NCBI RefSeq assembly: GCF_001425865.1
Contig: NZ_LMDS01000001.1
Location: 375,321-439,320, forward strand
Reading direction: 5' to 3'
Source of the DNA: Rhizobacter sp. Root404
GTDB taxonomy: Bacteria > Pseudomonadota > Gammaproteobacteria > Burkholderiales > Burkholderiaceae_C
Length of the DNA stretch: 64,000 bases
The notes beneath the pieces are model-generated. The model was not told where the DNA came from and did no database searches. It saw only the letters and a list, made by a program, of their open reading frames with translations. Both the position numbers and the translations under genes were made by a program. This document shows, piece by piece, positions 38,886 to 46,725 of this stretch; within the stretch, counting starts at the first letter, position 1, and each line of letters opens with the position of its first letter.

Positions 38886-39617
38886 ATGAGCGACACGCAT
38901 TTCGGTTTCCAGACGGTCGACGAGACACAGAAGGCCGGTCGCGTTCGCGGGGTGTTCGACTCGGTCGCGTCGAAGTACGACGTGATGAACGACCTGATGT
39001 CGATGGGGCTGCACCGCGCATGGAAGGCCTACACCGTTGCGATCGCCAATCTGCGAGAAGGCCAGCGCGTGCTGGACATCGCCGGCGGCACCGGCGATTT
39101 GGCGCGGGCATTCGCGAAAAAGGTCGGCCCGACCGGCACGGTCTTCCATACCGACATCAACGAGGCGATGCTGCGGCAGGGCCGCAACCGCCTTCTGGAC
39201 GAAGGTTTGGTGCTGCCTACGCTGATCTGCGACGGCGAAGCCCTGCCCTTCGGCACGGCAAGCTTCGACCTGGTCAGCGTGGCCTTCGGCCTGCGCAACA
39301 TGACGCACAAGGAGCGCGCGCTGACCGAGATGAATCGTGTGCTGAAGCCGGGTGGTCGGCTGCTCGTGCTGGAGTTTTCCAAGATCGCGCCGCCGCTTGC
39401 CAAGGCCTACGACTGGTATTCGTTCAACGTGCTGCCCCGGATCGGGCAGTTGGTCGCCGGCGATGCGCAGAGCTACCGGTACCTGGCCGAGTCGATCCGG
39501 GTCCATCCTGGCCAAGCCGAACTCAAGGCCATGATGAAGGATGCGGGCTTCGGGCACGTGGACGTGCACAACCTCAGTGCTGGCGTGGTGGCGCTGCATG
39601 TCGGCATCAAGTGCTGA
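38886..39617 (+). CDS. ubiE: Ubiquinone/menaquinone C-methyltransferase UbiE
   Basis: UbiE methylates C2 of the quinone ring (2-polyprenyl-6-methoxy-1,4-benzoquinol) using S-adenosylmethionine. The 243-residue protein has the family opening [44 protein letters not shown], the SAM motif [15 protein letters not shown], the middle [14 protein letters not shown] and the closing [13 protein letters not shown] end (here [12 protein letters not shown]). It is the middle gene of DUF971-ubiE-Tim44. Confidence 0.97.
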   Translation: MSDTHFGFQTVDETQKAGRVRGVFDSVASKYDVMNDLMSMGLHRAWKAYTVAIANLREGQRVLDIAGGTGDLARAFAKKVGPTGTVFHTDINEAMLRQGRNRLLDEGLVLPTLICDGEALPFGTASFDLVSVAFGLRNMTHKERALTEMNRVLKPGGRLLVLEFSKIAPPLAKAYDWYSFNVLPRIGQLVAGDAQSYRYLAESIRVHPGQAELKAMMKDAGFGHVDVHNLSAGVVALHVGIKC

Positions 39618-40326
39618 AACAGCGCGGCTGAGCGTGCTGCGGTTCGGCCGGTCGCCGTCCTGGTGCGTCGGTGCGCTGCTGCTGCTGTGCGCCAGCGATG
39701 CGAGCGCGGCAGCGTTGAGTCGCGTCGTGACGTCCGTCGGGGCGCTCGCCGCGCTGGCGGCTCTCCTGGTGATGAAGAGCTGGCCGGCCCACCTGCCGGC
39801 GTCTGCGTGGTCGATCGCCGGCGCGTTGGCCGCTGCAGCGGCACTGGCCGCATGGTGGCGCGTTCGGAGCCCCGTGCGCGCCGTCGCTGGTTCACCGCGA
39901 GTCCGGCGGCTCGGCCAGTTCGCACCGGCCGACCCGGTCCGGCTGCCGCCGGGAATGGACGTGGACAGCCTCACGGCACTGCTGCGGCGTCAGTTCGTCG
40001 ATCTGCAGTCCGCTTGGGATCGTGGCGACATGGTCGCCTTGGGTGCGCTGGCCACGTCGGAAATGCTGGACGAGTTGCGGATGGAACGGCCGGCCTGCGC
40101 GGTGGCCGATCCCTGCGACGCCTCGACCGAGGTGGTGACGGTCCAGGCGCACCTTCTCGGCTATGAGTCGCTGGGGTCGGATGCGGTGCTCAGTGTCGAG
40201 TTTTCCGGCCTGATCCGGGAGTCTGCGGGCGGGGTGGCCGTACCTTTCAGGGAACTCTGGATGCTGACGCGGTCGAACGGACAGGTTGAAGGCTGGCGGC
40301 TGGCGCGCCACCAAGCCTTGCTATGA
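39598..40326 (+). CDS. Tim44-like domain protein
   Basis: This predicted membrane-anchored protein has about 242 residues: one or two hydrophobic N-terminal segments ([15 protein letters not shown], then [13 protein letters not shown] and a further Ala-rich stretch) and a C-terminal Tim44/NTF2-like domain from about residue 110 ([25 protein letters not shown]). The start is uncertain: ATG 39598 overlaps ubiE, GTG 39634 avoids it, and neither has a clear ribosome site. In related genomes this gene is followed by the ubiJ and ubiB genes; here the exopolysaccharide locus follows instead. Confidence 0.8.
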   Translation: MSASSAETARLSVLRFGRSPSWCVGALLLLCASDASAAALSRVVTSVGALAALAALLVMKSWPAHLPASAWSIAGALAAAAALAAWWRVRSPVRAVAGSPRVRRLGQFAPADPVRLPPGMDVDSLTALLRRQFVDLQSAWDRGDMVALGALATSEMLDELRMERPACAVADPCDASTEVVTVQAHLLGYESLGSDAVLSVEFSGLIRESAGGVAVPFRELWMLTRSNGQVEGWRLARHQALL

Positions 40327-40552
40327 GGTGAATCGGCCGCGCCGAGAGCGCGACTAGTTCACGTTTTCTCGTGTGCATGTGGCGTTGGGTGCCCGGATAG
40401 GGGGTTGCTGGGCGGTCATGCTTCACAAGTACACTCCAAGTGGCTTGTGCAGGTGACGTCGGCGGGCGCTTTGTCGACGTTTCCCCGTTCGCCGGGACCG
40501 CGAACGCGAGGTCGCCGGGCACACCATTTGACGGTTTGGGAGCAATTTTCGA

Positions 40553-41617
40553 ATGACATCAAGTTTTTTCGCGTCCGCGCAATTGGCCCGTCCTCGGGTC
40601 GTGCCCCTCACCGCATTGGTGATTGCGGTGGCTGCGCTGGCGCTGGCCGGTTGCGGCGACAAGAAGGACAAGGACAAGCCCGCTTCCCAGACGGCCGCGA
40701 AGGTCAACAAGGAAGAGATCACGGTCCATCAGATCAACTTCGTGCTTCAGCAGCAGCGTGGCCTCAAGCCGGAACAGGCGGCATCTGCCAGCAAAGTCGC
40801 GCTTGAGCGCCTGATCGATCAGGAACTTGCGCTGCAGAAGGCTCAGGATCAGAAACTCGACCGTGATCCGCGCGTGGTTCAGCAGCTCGAGGCCGCGCGC
40901 CGCGAGATCATCGCGCGTTCCTACGCCGAAAAGATCGCCAACGGGGCACCCAAGCCCAGTGCGGCCGAGATCAAGGCCTACTACGATGCGCATCCGGCGC
41001 TGTTCCGCGAACGTCGGGTCTACAACCTGCAGGAGCTGATGATTCAGGCCAAGCCTGAACAGGCGGCGGAACTGCAGGCGAAGCTCGCGGCCTCCAAGGG
41101 CGTGACCGAGTTTGCCACCTACCTGCGCGAGAACGACTTCAAGTTCACGGCCAATCAGGCCGTCCGTGCCGCCGAGCAGTTGCCATTGGCCAACCTGGAC
41201 AAGTTCGCGCAGATGAAGGACGGCCAGACCATGTTCAACCGTGCGCCGACCGGTGCGCAGGTCCTGGTGCTCGTCAATTCGCGGAGCCAGCCGGTGGACG
41301 AGGCGCAAGCCACGCCCGCGATCGAGCAGTTCCTGTGGAACGAACGCAAGCGCAAGGTCGTCGAGGACGACCTGAAGGCGCTGCGCGGCGCCTCGAAGAT
41401 CGAATACGTCGGCGAGTATGCGAAGGGCGGGGCGCGGGAAATCACGCCGCCGGCGCCCGCATCGGAAGCGGCCCCGGTCACCTCGATTGCGCCCCCGTTG
41501 CCGTCCGGTTCGATGCCGAGCGCAGCACCGCAGATCGAAGTCGAACCCATCAACACCGGGCCGGCTTCGTCGCCGAATACCGGTACCCTGGAAAAGGGAA
41601 TCAAGGGATTCAAGTGA
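40553..41617 (+). CDS. epsD: EpsD family peptidyl-prolyl cis-trans isomerase (lipoprotein)
   Basis: EpsD is a SurA/PrsA-type periplasmic chaperone that opens exosortase-B polysaccharide loci. The 354-residue precursor has a lipoprotein signal ending LALAGC (acylated Cys near residue 34). A SurA-N-like helical region follows (about 50-140, ITVHQINFVLQQQRGLKPEQA and LIDQELALQKAQDQKL), then a parvulin-like domain with low conservation, and a Pro/Ala-rich tail from about 300. GGAG lies about 10 bases before ATG 40553. It is the first gene of the EPS operon after a 226-bp gap. Confidence 0.88.
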   Translation: MTSSFFASAQLARPRVVPLTALVIAVAALALAGCGDKKDKDKPASQTAAKVNKEEITVHQINFVLQQQRGLKPEQAASASKVALERLIDQELALQKAQDQKLDRDPRVVQQLEAARREIIARSYAEKIANGAPKPSAAEIKAYYDAHPALFRERRVYNLQELMIQAKPEQAAELQAKLAASKGVTEFATYLRENDFKFTANQAVRAAEQLPLANLDKFAQMKDGQTMFNRAPTGAQVLVLVNSRSQPVDEAQATPAIEQFLWNERKRKVVEDDLKALRGASKIEYVGEYAKGGAREITPPAPASEAAPVTSIAPPLPSGSMPSAAPQIEVEPINTGPASSPNTGTLEKGIKGFK

Positions 41618-41671
41618 GCGCCTGTTCGCAACGCGCCGACCATTGATTCCATTGAAGCAAGAGATTCACCT

Positions 41672-42499
41672 ATGCGCAACTTCCTTCGCCTGCTGCTCGT
41701 ATCCTTCGCGCTCTGTTCCAGTGCTTTCGCGCAGACCAGCCCATCCGCCACTGCCGCCTCGGCGCCGAAGCCGGAGGCCATCCTCGGCGCCGGCGACGTC
41801 GTCAAGATCACGGTGTTCCAGCAGCCGGACCTGACGGTCGATGGCGGGCGCATTTCCGAGGCGAACCAGATCAATTTCCCGCTGCTCGGGAACGTCGTGA
41901 TCGGCGGGCTGTCGGTCTCGGCAGCCGAACTGAAGATCGCCAAACTGCTGCGCGACGGCGGCTTCGTGTTGCGGCCGCAGGTGACGATCCAGGTCGGGCA
42001 GATCCGCAGCAGCGTGATTTCGGTGCTGGGCCAGGTGGCCAAGCCAGGGCGCTATCCGATCGAAACGGTGGGCGCGAAGGTCTCGGAGATGATCGCGGTC
42101 GCAGGCGGTGTGGTCCCTGGCGGCGCCGACGTGGTGACGCTGGTGGGAACGCGCAATGGTCGCCCCATCAAGCTCGACATCGACCTGCCGGCGATCTTGC
42201 AGTCCGGCAAGAACGAACTCGATCTGCAGGTGGAGAACGGCGACATCATCTATGCCGACCGGGCACCGAGCGCGTACATCTACGGTGAAGTCCAGCGCCC
42301 GGGGATGTTCAAGCTGGAGCGGGGAATGACGCTGATGCAGGCGCTCGCGCAGAGCGGCGGTCTGACGGCGCGCGGCACCCAGCGCGGCATCAAGGTCCAT
42401 CGTCGCGACGCCAACGGCAATGTGGTGATCATGGACATCGGAATGAACGATCCGGTCGGTCGCGACGACGTGATTTACGTCAAGGAGTCCCTGTTCTGA
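41672..42499 (+). CDS. epsE: Polysaccharide export protein EpsE (Wza-type)
   Basis: This periplasmic/outer-membrane export component of the Wza family has 275 residues and a signal peptide (LRLLLVSFALCSSAFAQ). The polysaccharide biosynthesis/export domain begins LGAGDVVKITVFQQPDL and is followed by two SLBB-type repeats (ISVLGQVAKPGRYPIE and AYIYGEVQRPGMFKLERGMTLMQAL). No lipobox cysteine is present, unlike E. coli Wza. With EpsF and EpsG it forms the export and chain-length machine. Confidence 0.92.
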   Translation: MRNFLRLLLVSFALCSSAFAQTSPSATAASAPKPEAILGAGDVVKITVFQQPDLTVDGGRISEANQINFPLLGNVVIGGLSVSAAELKIAKLLRDGGFVLRPQVTIQVGQIRSSVISVLGQVAKPGRYPIETVGAKVSEMIAVAGGVVPGGADVVTLVGTRNGRPIKLDIDLPAILQSGKNELDLQVENGDIIYADRAPSAYIYGEVQRPGMFKLERGMTLMQALAQSGGLTARGTQRGIKVHRRDANGNVVIMDIGMNDPVGRDDVIYVKESLF

Positions 42500-42513
42500 C
42501 GGGGCCGGCCAAC

Positions 42514-43941
42514 ATGTCGATCAAACAACTCCTTCGCGTCGTCTGGGCGCGCAAATGGCTGGTGCTGGCGCTGCTGATCGTGGTCAGCATCGCGGGCACG
42601 GTCACGACACTGCTGCTGCCCAAGCAGTACACCGCCGAATCGGCCATGATCGTCGAGATGCGGATCGATCCGGTGCTGGGGGCGCTCGCGCCCAGCCTGG
42701 CTGCGCCCGGCTACATGGCGACCCAGGTCGACATCCTGCGCAGTGAACGGGTCGCCTCGCGTGTCGTCAAGATGCTCGGTGTCGAGCGCTCGCCGAGCGC
42801 GGTCGCGCAATGGCGTGACCAGACCAACGCGAAGATCCCGCTCGAGCGCTACTTCGCGAACCTGCTGCAGCGTGGGCTCTCGGTCCAGCCGTCTCAGGGC
42901 AGCAACGTCATCAACGTGGCGTTCTCGGCCCAGGACCCGTTGTTCGCGCAGGCGGCGGCGAACGCGTTCGTGCAGGCGTACATGGACGTGTCGGTCGAAC
43001 TGCGTGTCGCACCGGCGCGGCAGTCGGCCACCTTTCTCGACGAACAGACCAAGACCTTGCGCAGCAATCTCGAGGCAGCGCAGGCCCGCCTGTCCCAGTT
43101 CCAGCAGGAGAAGGGCATCGCTGTTTCCGACGAGCGGTTCGACCAGGACAACGCCCGCTATCAGGCCTTGAGCGCGCAATTGAGCGCCGCGCAGGCTGAG
43201 CGTGTCGAGGCGACGACCCGATCGCAGAATTCGGGTGCGGAAACCTCGCCGGACATCCTGCTCAACCCCGCGGTTCAAGCGCTGAAGAGTCAGTTGGCCA
43301 CCGCGCAGACGCGCTTGACCGAGATCAGCGGCGTCATGGGCAAGAACCACCCGACCCGCATCCAGCTCGAAGCCCAGATCGGCGAGTTGCGGCAACAGAT
43401 CGCCGCCGAGTCGCGCCGCGTCTCCGGCGGCACCTCGACGCAGACTCGCAGCGTGAACCAGAAGGTTGCGGAACTGCAGGCGATGGTCGACGAGCAGAAG
43501 AAGCGACTGCAGACCCTGCGCGCGGACCGCGACCTCGAGGCCGTCATCAAGCGCGACGTCGACACTGCGCAGCGTGCCTACGATGCGGTGAGCTCGCGGG
43601 TGGGCCAGTTCACGCTCGAGAGCCAGAACAACCAGGCCAACACGCGTCTGCTGAGCCCGGCGGTCGAGCCGCTCGAGCCGTCGCGCCCGAAGGTCATCGT
43701 CGGCATCATCGGCTCGGTGCTCGGCGGCCTGGCGCTGGGCATTCTGGCGGCGCTGGGCTGGGAATACATTGATCGCCGAGTGCGCGATCCCGAGGACATG
43801 GTTGTCATGGCCGGCGTGCCCGTGCTCGGCGTGCTGCGTCCCGAGGGCTCGAAGCGCCCGGTCTTCCGCCGCATGTTGCAGGTCGGGGGCATGCCCTCGC
43901 CCGGTCGGCCACTGCTGTCGGCACCTGGAGCCCATTCATGA
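42514..43941 (+). CDS. epsF: Chain-length determinant protein EpsF (Wzc N-terminal/PCP type)
   Basis: This is an inner-membrane polysaccharide co-polymerase of 475 residues. A first TM (residues about 16-36, WLVLALLIVVSIAGTVTTLLL) is followed by a Wzz domain, a long periplasmic coiled coil (about 165-370), and a second TM (about 388-410, VIVGIIGSVLGGLALGILAALGWEY) next to the conserved SRPKV. It lacks its own kinase domain; that function is supplied by the next gene, whose start overlaps this stop (ATGA). Confidence 0.92.
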   Translation: MSIKQLLRVVWARKWLVLALLIVVSIAGTVTTLLLPKQYTAESAMIVEMRIDPVLGALAPSLAAPGYMATQVDILRSERVASRVVKMLGVERSPSAVAQWRDQTNAKIPLERYFANLLQRGLSVQPSQGSNVINVAFSAQDPLFAQAAANAFVQAYMDVSVELRVAPARQSATFLDEQTKTLRSNLEAAQARLSQFQQEKGIAVSDERFDQDNARYQALSAQLSAAQAERVEATTRSQNSGAETSPDILLNPAVQALKSQLATAQTRLTEISGVMGKNHPTRIQLEAQIGELRQQIAAESRRVSGGTSTQTRSVNQKVAELQAMVDEQKKRLQTLRADRDLEAVIKRDVDTAQRAYDAVSSRVGQFTLESQNNQANTRLLSPAVEPLEPSRPKVIVGIIGSVLGGLALGILAALGWEYIDRRVRDPEDMVVMAGVPVLGVLRPEGSKRPVFRRMLQVGGMPSPGRPLLSAPGAHS

Positions 43942-44849
43942 AGATGACCGTCTCCATGTTGTCAGGCGCGCCGCGGGTCAGCCGTTCGCTCGGCGGCATC
44001 CTGATCGACAGCGGTCTGCTGAAGCCGGAGGACGCCGAGCGCGTGCTGCTGGTCCAGAAGGAACACAACCTGCGCTTCGGCGACGCGGCCGTGCGCCTGG
44101 GCCTGCTGACCGAAGCCGACATCCAGTACGCGTTGTCGCGGCAGTTCGCCTATGCGTATCTGCGCAAGGCGCCCGGCGAGAAGCGCCCGGTCAGCGAGGA
44201 ACTGGTGGCGGCCTACGAGCCGTTCAGTTCGCGCGTCGAAGAACTCCGGGCCGTTCGCAGTCAGCTGATGCTGCGCTGGTTCGACAAGGCCGACCAGCGG
44301 CAGGTGTTGACGGTCGTGGGGGCGGAGCGTGGCGAGGGCCGCAGCCATCTGGCGGCGAACCTGGCGGTCGTGTTTTCCCAACTGGGCGAACGCACGCTGC
44401 TGGTCGATGGTGACCTGCGCCATCCGCGCCAGCACGAAATCTTCTTCCTCGAGAACAAGATCGGCTTCTCGACGGTGCTGTCCGGCCGCTCGCGCGAGGA
44501 GGCCATCGTCCGCATTCCCGATCTGGCCGGGCTGTGCGTGCTCCCCGCCGGACCGGTGCCGCCCAATCCGCTGGAATTGATCAATCGCCTGAACTTCGAC
44601 GAGTTCATGATTCAGGCGAAGTCGACCTTCGACGTCATCATCATCGACACGCCGGCGTTGAGCGAAGGTGAAGACGCCGCGATGATCGCCGTGCGTACCG
44701 GCGCAGCCCTGGCCGTGGCGCGCAGCGCGCAAACCAAGGTGGCGTCATTCTCGGACATGGTTCAGGGCCTGATGAACGCGGGCGTCAGCGTCGTCGGCTC
44801 GGTGCTCAACGACATTCCGCGCTCGAAGACGAAGGGGAAGGCCGAGTGA
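43938..44849 (+). CDS. epsG: Chain-length determinant protein tyrosine kinase EpsG
   Basis: This is a cytoplasmic BY-kinase-type partner of EpsF, 303 residues. The N-terminal third (LGGILIDSGLLKPEDAERVLLVQKE and RLGLLTEADIQYALSRQFAY) resembles the MshE/GspE N-terminal domain. The ATPase part has a deviant Walker A GAERGEGRSHLAANLA, Walker A' TLLVDGDLRHPRQH and Walker B FDVIIIDTPAL. The usual lysine of GEGKS is replaced by Arg; I believe related EpsG proteins share this. No tyrosine-rich tail is present. It overlaps xrtB by 4 bp (GTGA). Confidence 0.88.
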   Translation: MKMTVSMLSGAPRVSRSLGGILIDSGLLKPEDAERVLLVQKEHNLRFGDAAVRLGLLTEADIQYALSRQFAYAYLRKAPGEKRPVSEELVAAYEPFSSRVEELRAVRSQLMLRWFDKADQRQVLTVVGAERGEGRSHLAANLAVVFSQLGERTLLVDGDLRHPRQHEIFFLENKIGFSTVLSGRSREEAIVRIPDLAGLCVLPAGPVPPNPLELINRLNFDEFMIQAKSTFDVIIIDTPALSEGEDAAMIAVRTGAALAVARSAQTKVASFSDMVQGLMNAGVSVVGSVLNDIPRSKTKGKAE

Positions 44850-45757
44850 GCACCGTGCTGCCCGGCCACGGCAGCCGGACCGAGGGACTGAAGCTGCCCG
44901 CCGAATGGCTGCTCGCGATCGCGGGCTTCCTGGCGCTGTACGCGCCGCTCTATTGGCGCGCCGCGCACGGCATCTGGCAGACCGAGGATCACGGCCACGG
45001 CGTGATCATCCTGATGGTGCTGCTGTGGTTGTTCTGGACCCTGCGCCACGAGATCGACAACGCCCCCGTTCGCCCCGTGCCGTGGCTGGGCTGGCCGGTG
45101 TTCATTCTCGGGTTGCTGATCTGCTTCGCCGGTCGCGTCTTCGACATCTCGATCCTGGAGTTCGGCGCGCAACCGTTCGTGGTCGCGGGTGCGCTGCTGC
45201 TGCTGCGCGGCACGGCCGCCGTGCGCGTGGCGTGGTTTCCGCTGATCTACTTCGTCTTCATGATCCCGCTGCCGGGCATGCTCGTCGATGCGATCACCGG
45301 CTCGTTGAAGAGCCTGATCGCGAACATCGTCGAAAGCCTGCTGTACACCGCCGGGTACCCGATCGCACGCAGCGGAGTGATCCTCTCGATCGGACCCTAT
45401 CAGCTGCAAGTGGCTGACGCCTGCTCGGGCCTGCACTCGATGTTCAGCCTGTCCGCGCTCGGCACGCTGTTCATGTACATCATGGGGCGCAAGACCAAAC
45501 TGCACATGGCCATCATGCTGGCGTCGATCCTGCCGATCGCGTTCGCGGCGAACATCGTGCGCGTCATCGTGCTCGTGCTGGTGACCTACTACATGGGCGA
45601 CGAGGCCGGTCAGGGTTTCCTGCACGGTGCCGCCGGCATGGTGCTGATGCTGGTCGCGCTGGTGTTCTTCTTCTGCCTGGACATGGTGCTGGACAAGGTG
45701 CTGCCTGGTCGGGCAGCACCTCCGCCGCCGAGCCCGCCGGCAACGGCCCCCAGCTGA
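44846..45757 (+). CDS. xrtB: Exosortase B
   Basis: XrtB is an integral membrane cysteine protease/transpeptidase that processes proteins with a PEP-CTERM sorting signal in EPS-producing Gram-negatives. The 303-residue protein has about eight helices and the catalytic triad Cys193 (VADACSGLHS), Arg239 (NIVRVIVL) and His260 (GFLHGAAG). The start is GTG 44846 overlapping the epsG stop. The Pro-rich tail is dispensable-looking. The partner epsI is directly adjacent but on the opposite strand. Confidence 0.93.
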   Translation: MSTVLPGHGSRTEGLKLPAEWLLAIAGFLALYAPLYWRAAHGIWQTEDHGHGVIILMVLLWLFWTLRHEIDNAPVRPVPWLGWPVFILGLLICFAGRVFDISILEFGAQPFVVAGALLLLRGTAAVRVAWFPLIYFVFMIPLPGMLVDAITGSLKSLIANIVESLLYTAGYPIARSGVILSIGPYQLQVADACSGLHSMFSLSALGTLFMYIMGRKTKLHMAIMLASILPIAFAANIVRVIVLVLVTYYMGDEAGQGFLHGAAGMVLMLVALVFFFCLDMVLDKVLPGRAAPPPPSPPATAPS

Positions 45758-45771
45758 TACGTCGATCAGCT
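45752..45771. other. Inverted repeat spanning both stop codons of xrtB and epsI
   Basis: AGCTGAT (45752-45758) pairs with ATCAGCT (45765-45771) around six bases. The TGA of xrtB and the TGA of epsI (opposite strand) both lie within the arms. It could act as a bidirectional transcription barrier, though there is no U-tract, or could be a scar of the inversion of epsI. Confidence 0.5.
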
Positions 45772-46461
45772 CGGCGACGCGCCGGACGCGAGGCCGCTGA
45801 GCTCCCGGCGCTCCTTGGCCGGCACCGCGGACATCATGTCTGCGACGAACTTTTGCTGCATCTGGAAGCCGCGCTCGTTGTCGTTGTCTATCGACGAAAT
45901 GCGGAAGAGCAGGCCATCGGGAATCTGGCCGGTCAGGCCCAGGCGAATCTGCGCCATCCGCTTCTGCAATGGCGTCTGAATCACGGTATCGCCCAGCGTC
46001 AGCCAATAGGTGATGGGCTCGTTGCGGGCGCCGAGGCTCGTCGTCAGGCGGCGAACGTCGATCGCCCCGAACGCGGTCGGCAGCTGCCCATCCTGAATGG
46101 TGCCGAGCTTGAAACCTTGCGCGGGATAGCAGACTTCCGGCCGGTGCGCCTGTAAACCGCCGCGTTGGTCGTCGCCGTAGGCGAGCGACAGCATGATCCG
46201 GTAACCCTGCTTGTTGACGTAGCTGCGCGTCAGGATCTGGCTGTACAACGAGTCGAGGAGTGCCTGGGTTTGCGGGTTCACGACCTGCGCGCCCTGGTCG
46301 GGCAAGAGCGTCCAGTCTCCGAAGCCACGTGGGACGATGGTCTCCAGCGACAGGTTCTTGCCCTTGTCGGAGGCCTTGGCGGAAGGCCGGGATGTGAAAC
46401 CGGCGACCGAGACGCCGCACATGAGGACGGCGAGCACAACGGCGATTCGATTGGATTGCAT
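45766..46461 (-). CDS. epsI: Exosortase-associated protein EpsI
   Basis: EpsI (DUF3485) is an envelope protein found almost always with exosortases. In many loci it is fused to or follows the exosortase gene. The 231-residue protein has one N-terminal hydrophobic segment (residues 5-22, IAVVLAVLMCGVSVAGFT), the conserved VPRGFGDWTLLP and the family hallmark HRPEVCYPAQGF, whose Cys is invariant, followed by TYWLTLGD. It lies on the strand opposite to all other EPS genes, 8 bp from the end of xrtB, and must use its own promoter in the 46462-46725 gap. Confidence 0.9.
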   Translation of the reverse strand: MQSNRIAVVLAVLMCGVSVAGFTSRPSAKASDKGKNLSLETIVPRGFGDWTLLPDQGAQVVNPQTQALLDSLYSQILTRSYVNKQGYRIMLSLAYGDDQRGGLQAHRPEVCYPAQGFKLGTIQDGQLPTAFGAIDVRRLTTSLGARNEPITYWLTLGDTVIQTPLQKRMAQIRLGLTGQIPDGLLFRISSIDNDNERGFQMQQKFVADMMSAVPAKERRELSGLASGASPS

Positions 46462-46725
46462 GGCGATGATCCGAACTCGGGTGAAGCCATTGTGACCGAG
46501 CTTGCTGCCGTTGGTTCAACGGCGCAGCCGTCCTGCGGCCAAGGTTCGCTGGCTCGTGCGATGTGCACTGGTTGCGGTGCCCCTATTGGGGAGAACGAGC
46601 ATGGTCTGAGCCACAATCGCGGCTGCGTGCCGTTCGCACGCGCTAACTTCCAATAACACCGCCGATGCTGAGTTCGACAAACCTGGATACGAACGCGCGC
46701 TTCGCGACGGGACGAAAGGGTGACC

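Noticed and set aside
40424..40449. CACAAG-N14-CTTGTG as an operator for epsD
   Set aside because: A six-base arm with a long spacer is easily expected by chance; no promoter could be placed beside it.
40327..40552. Sigma-54 promoter upstream of epsD
   Set aside because: No GG/GC pair with the required 10-bp spacing and flanking consensus was found.
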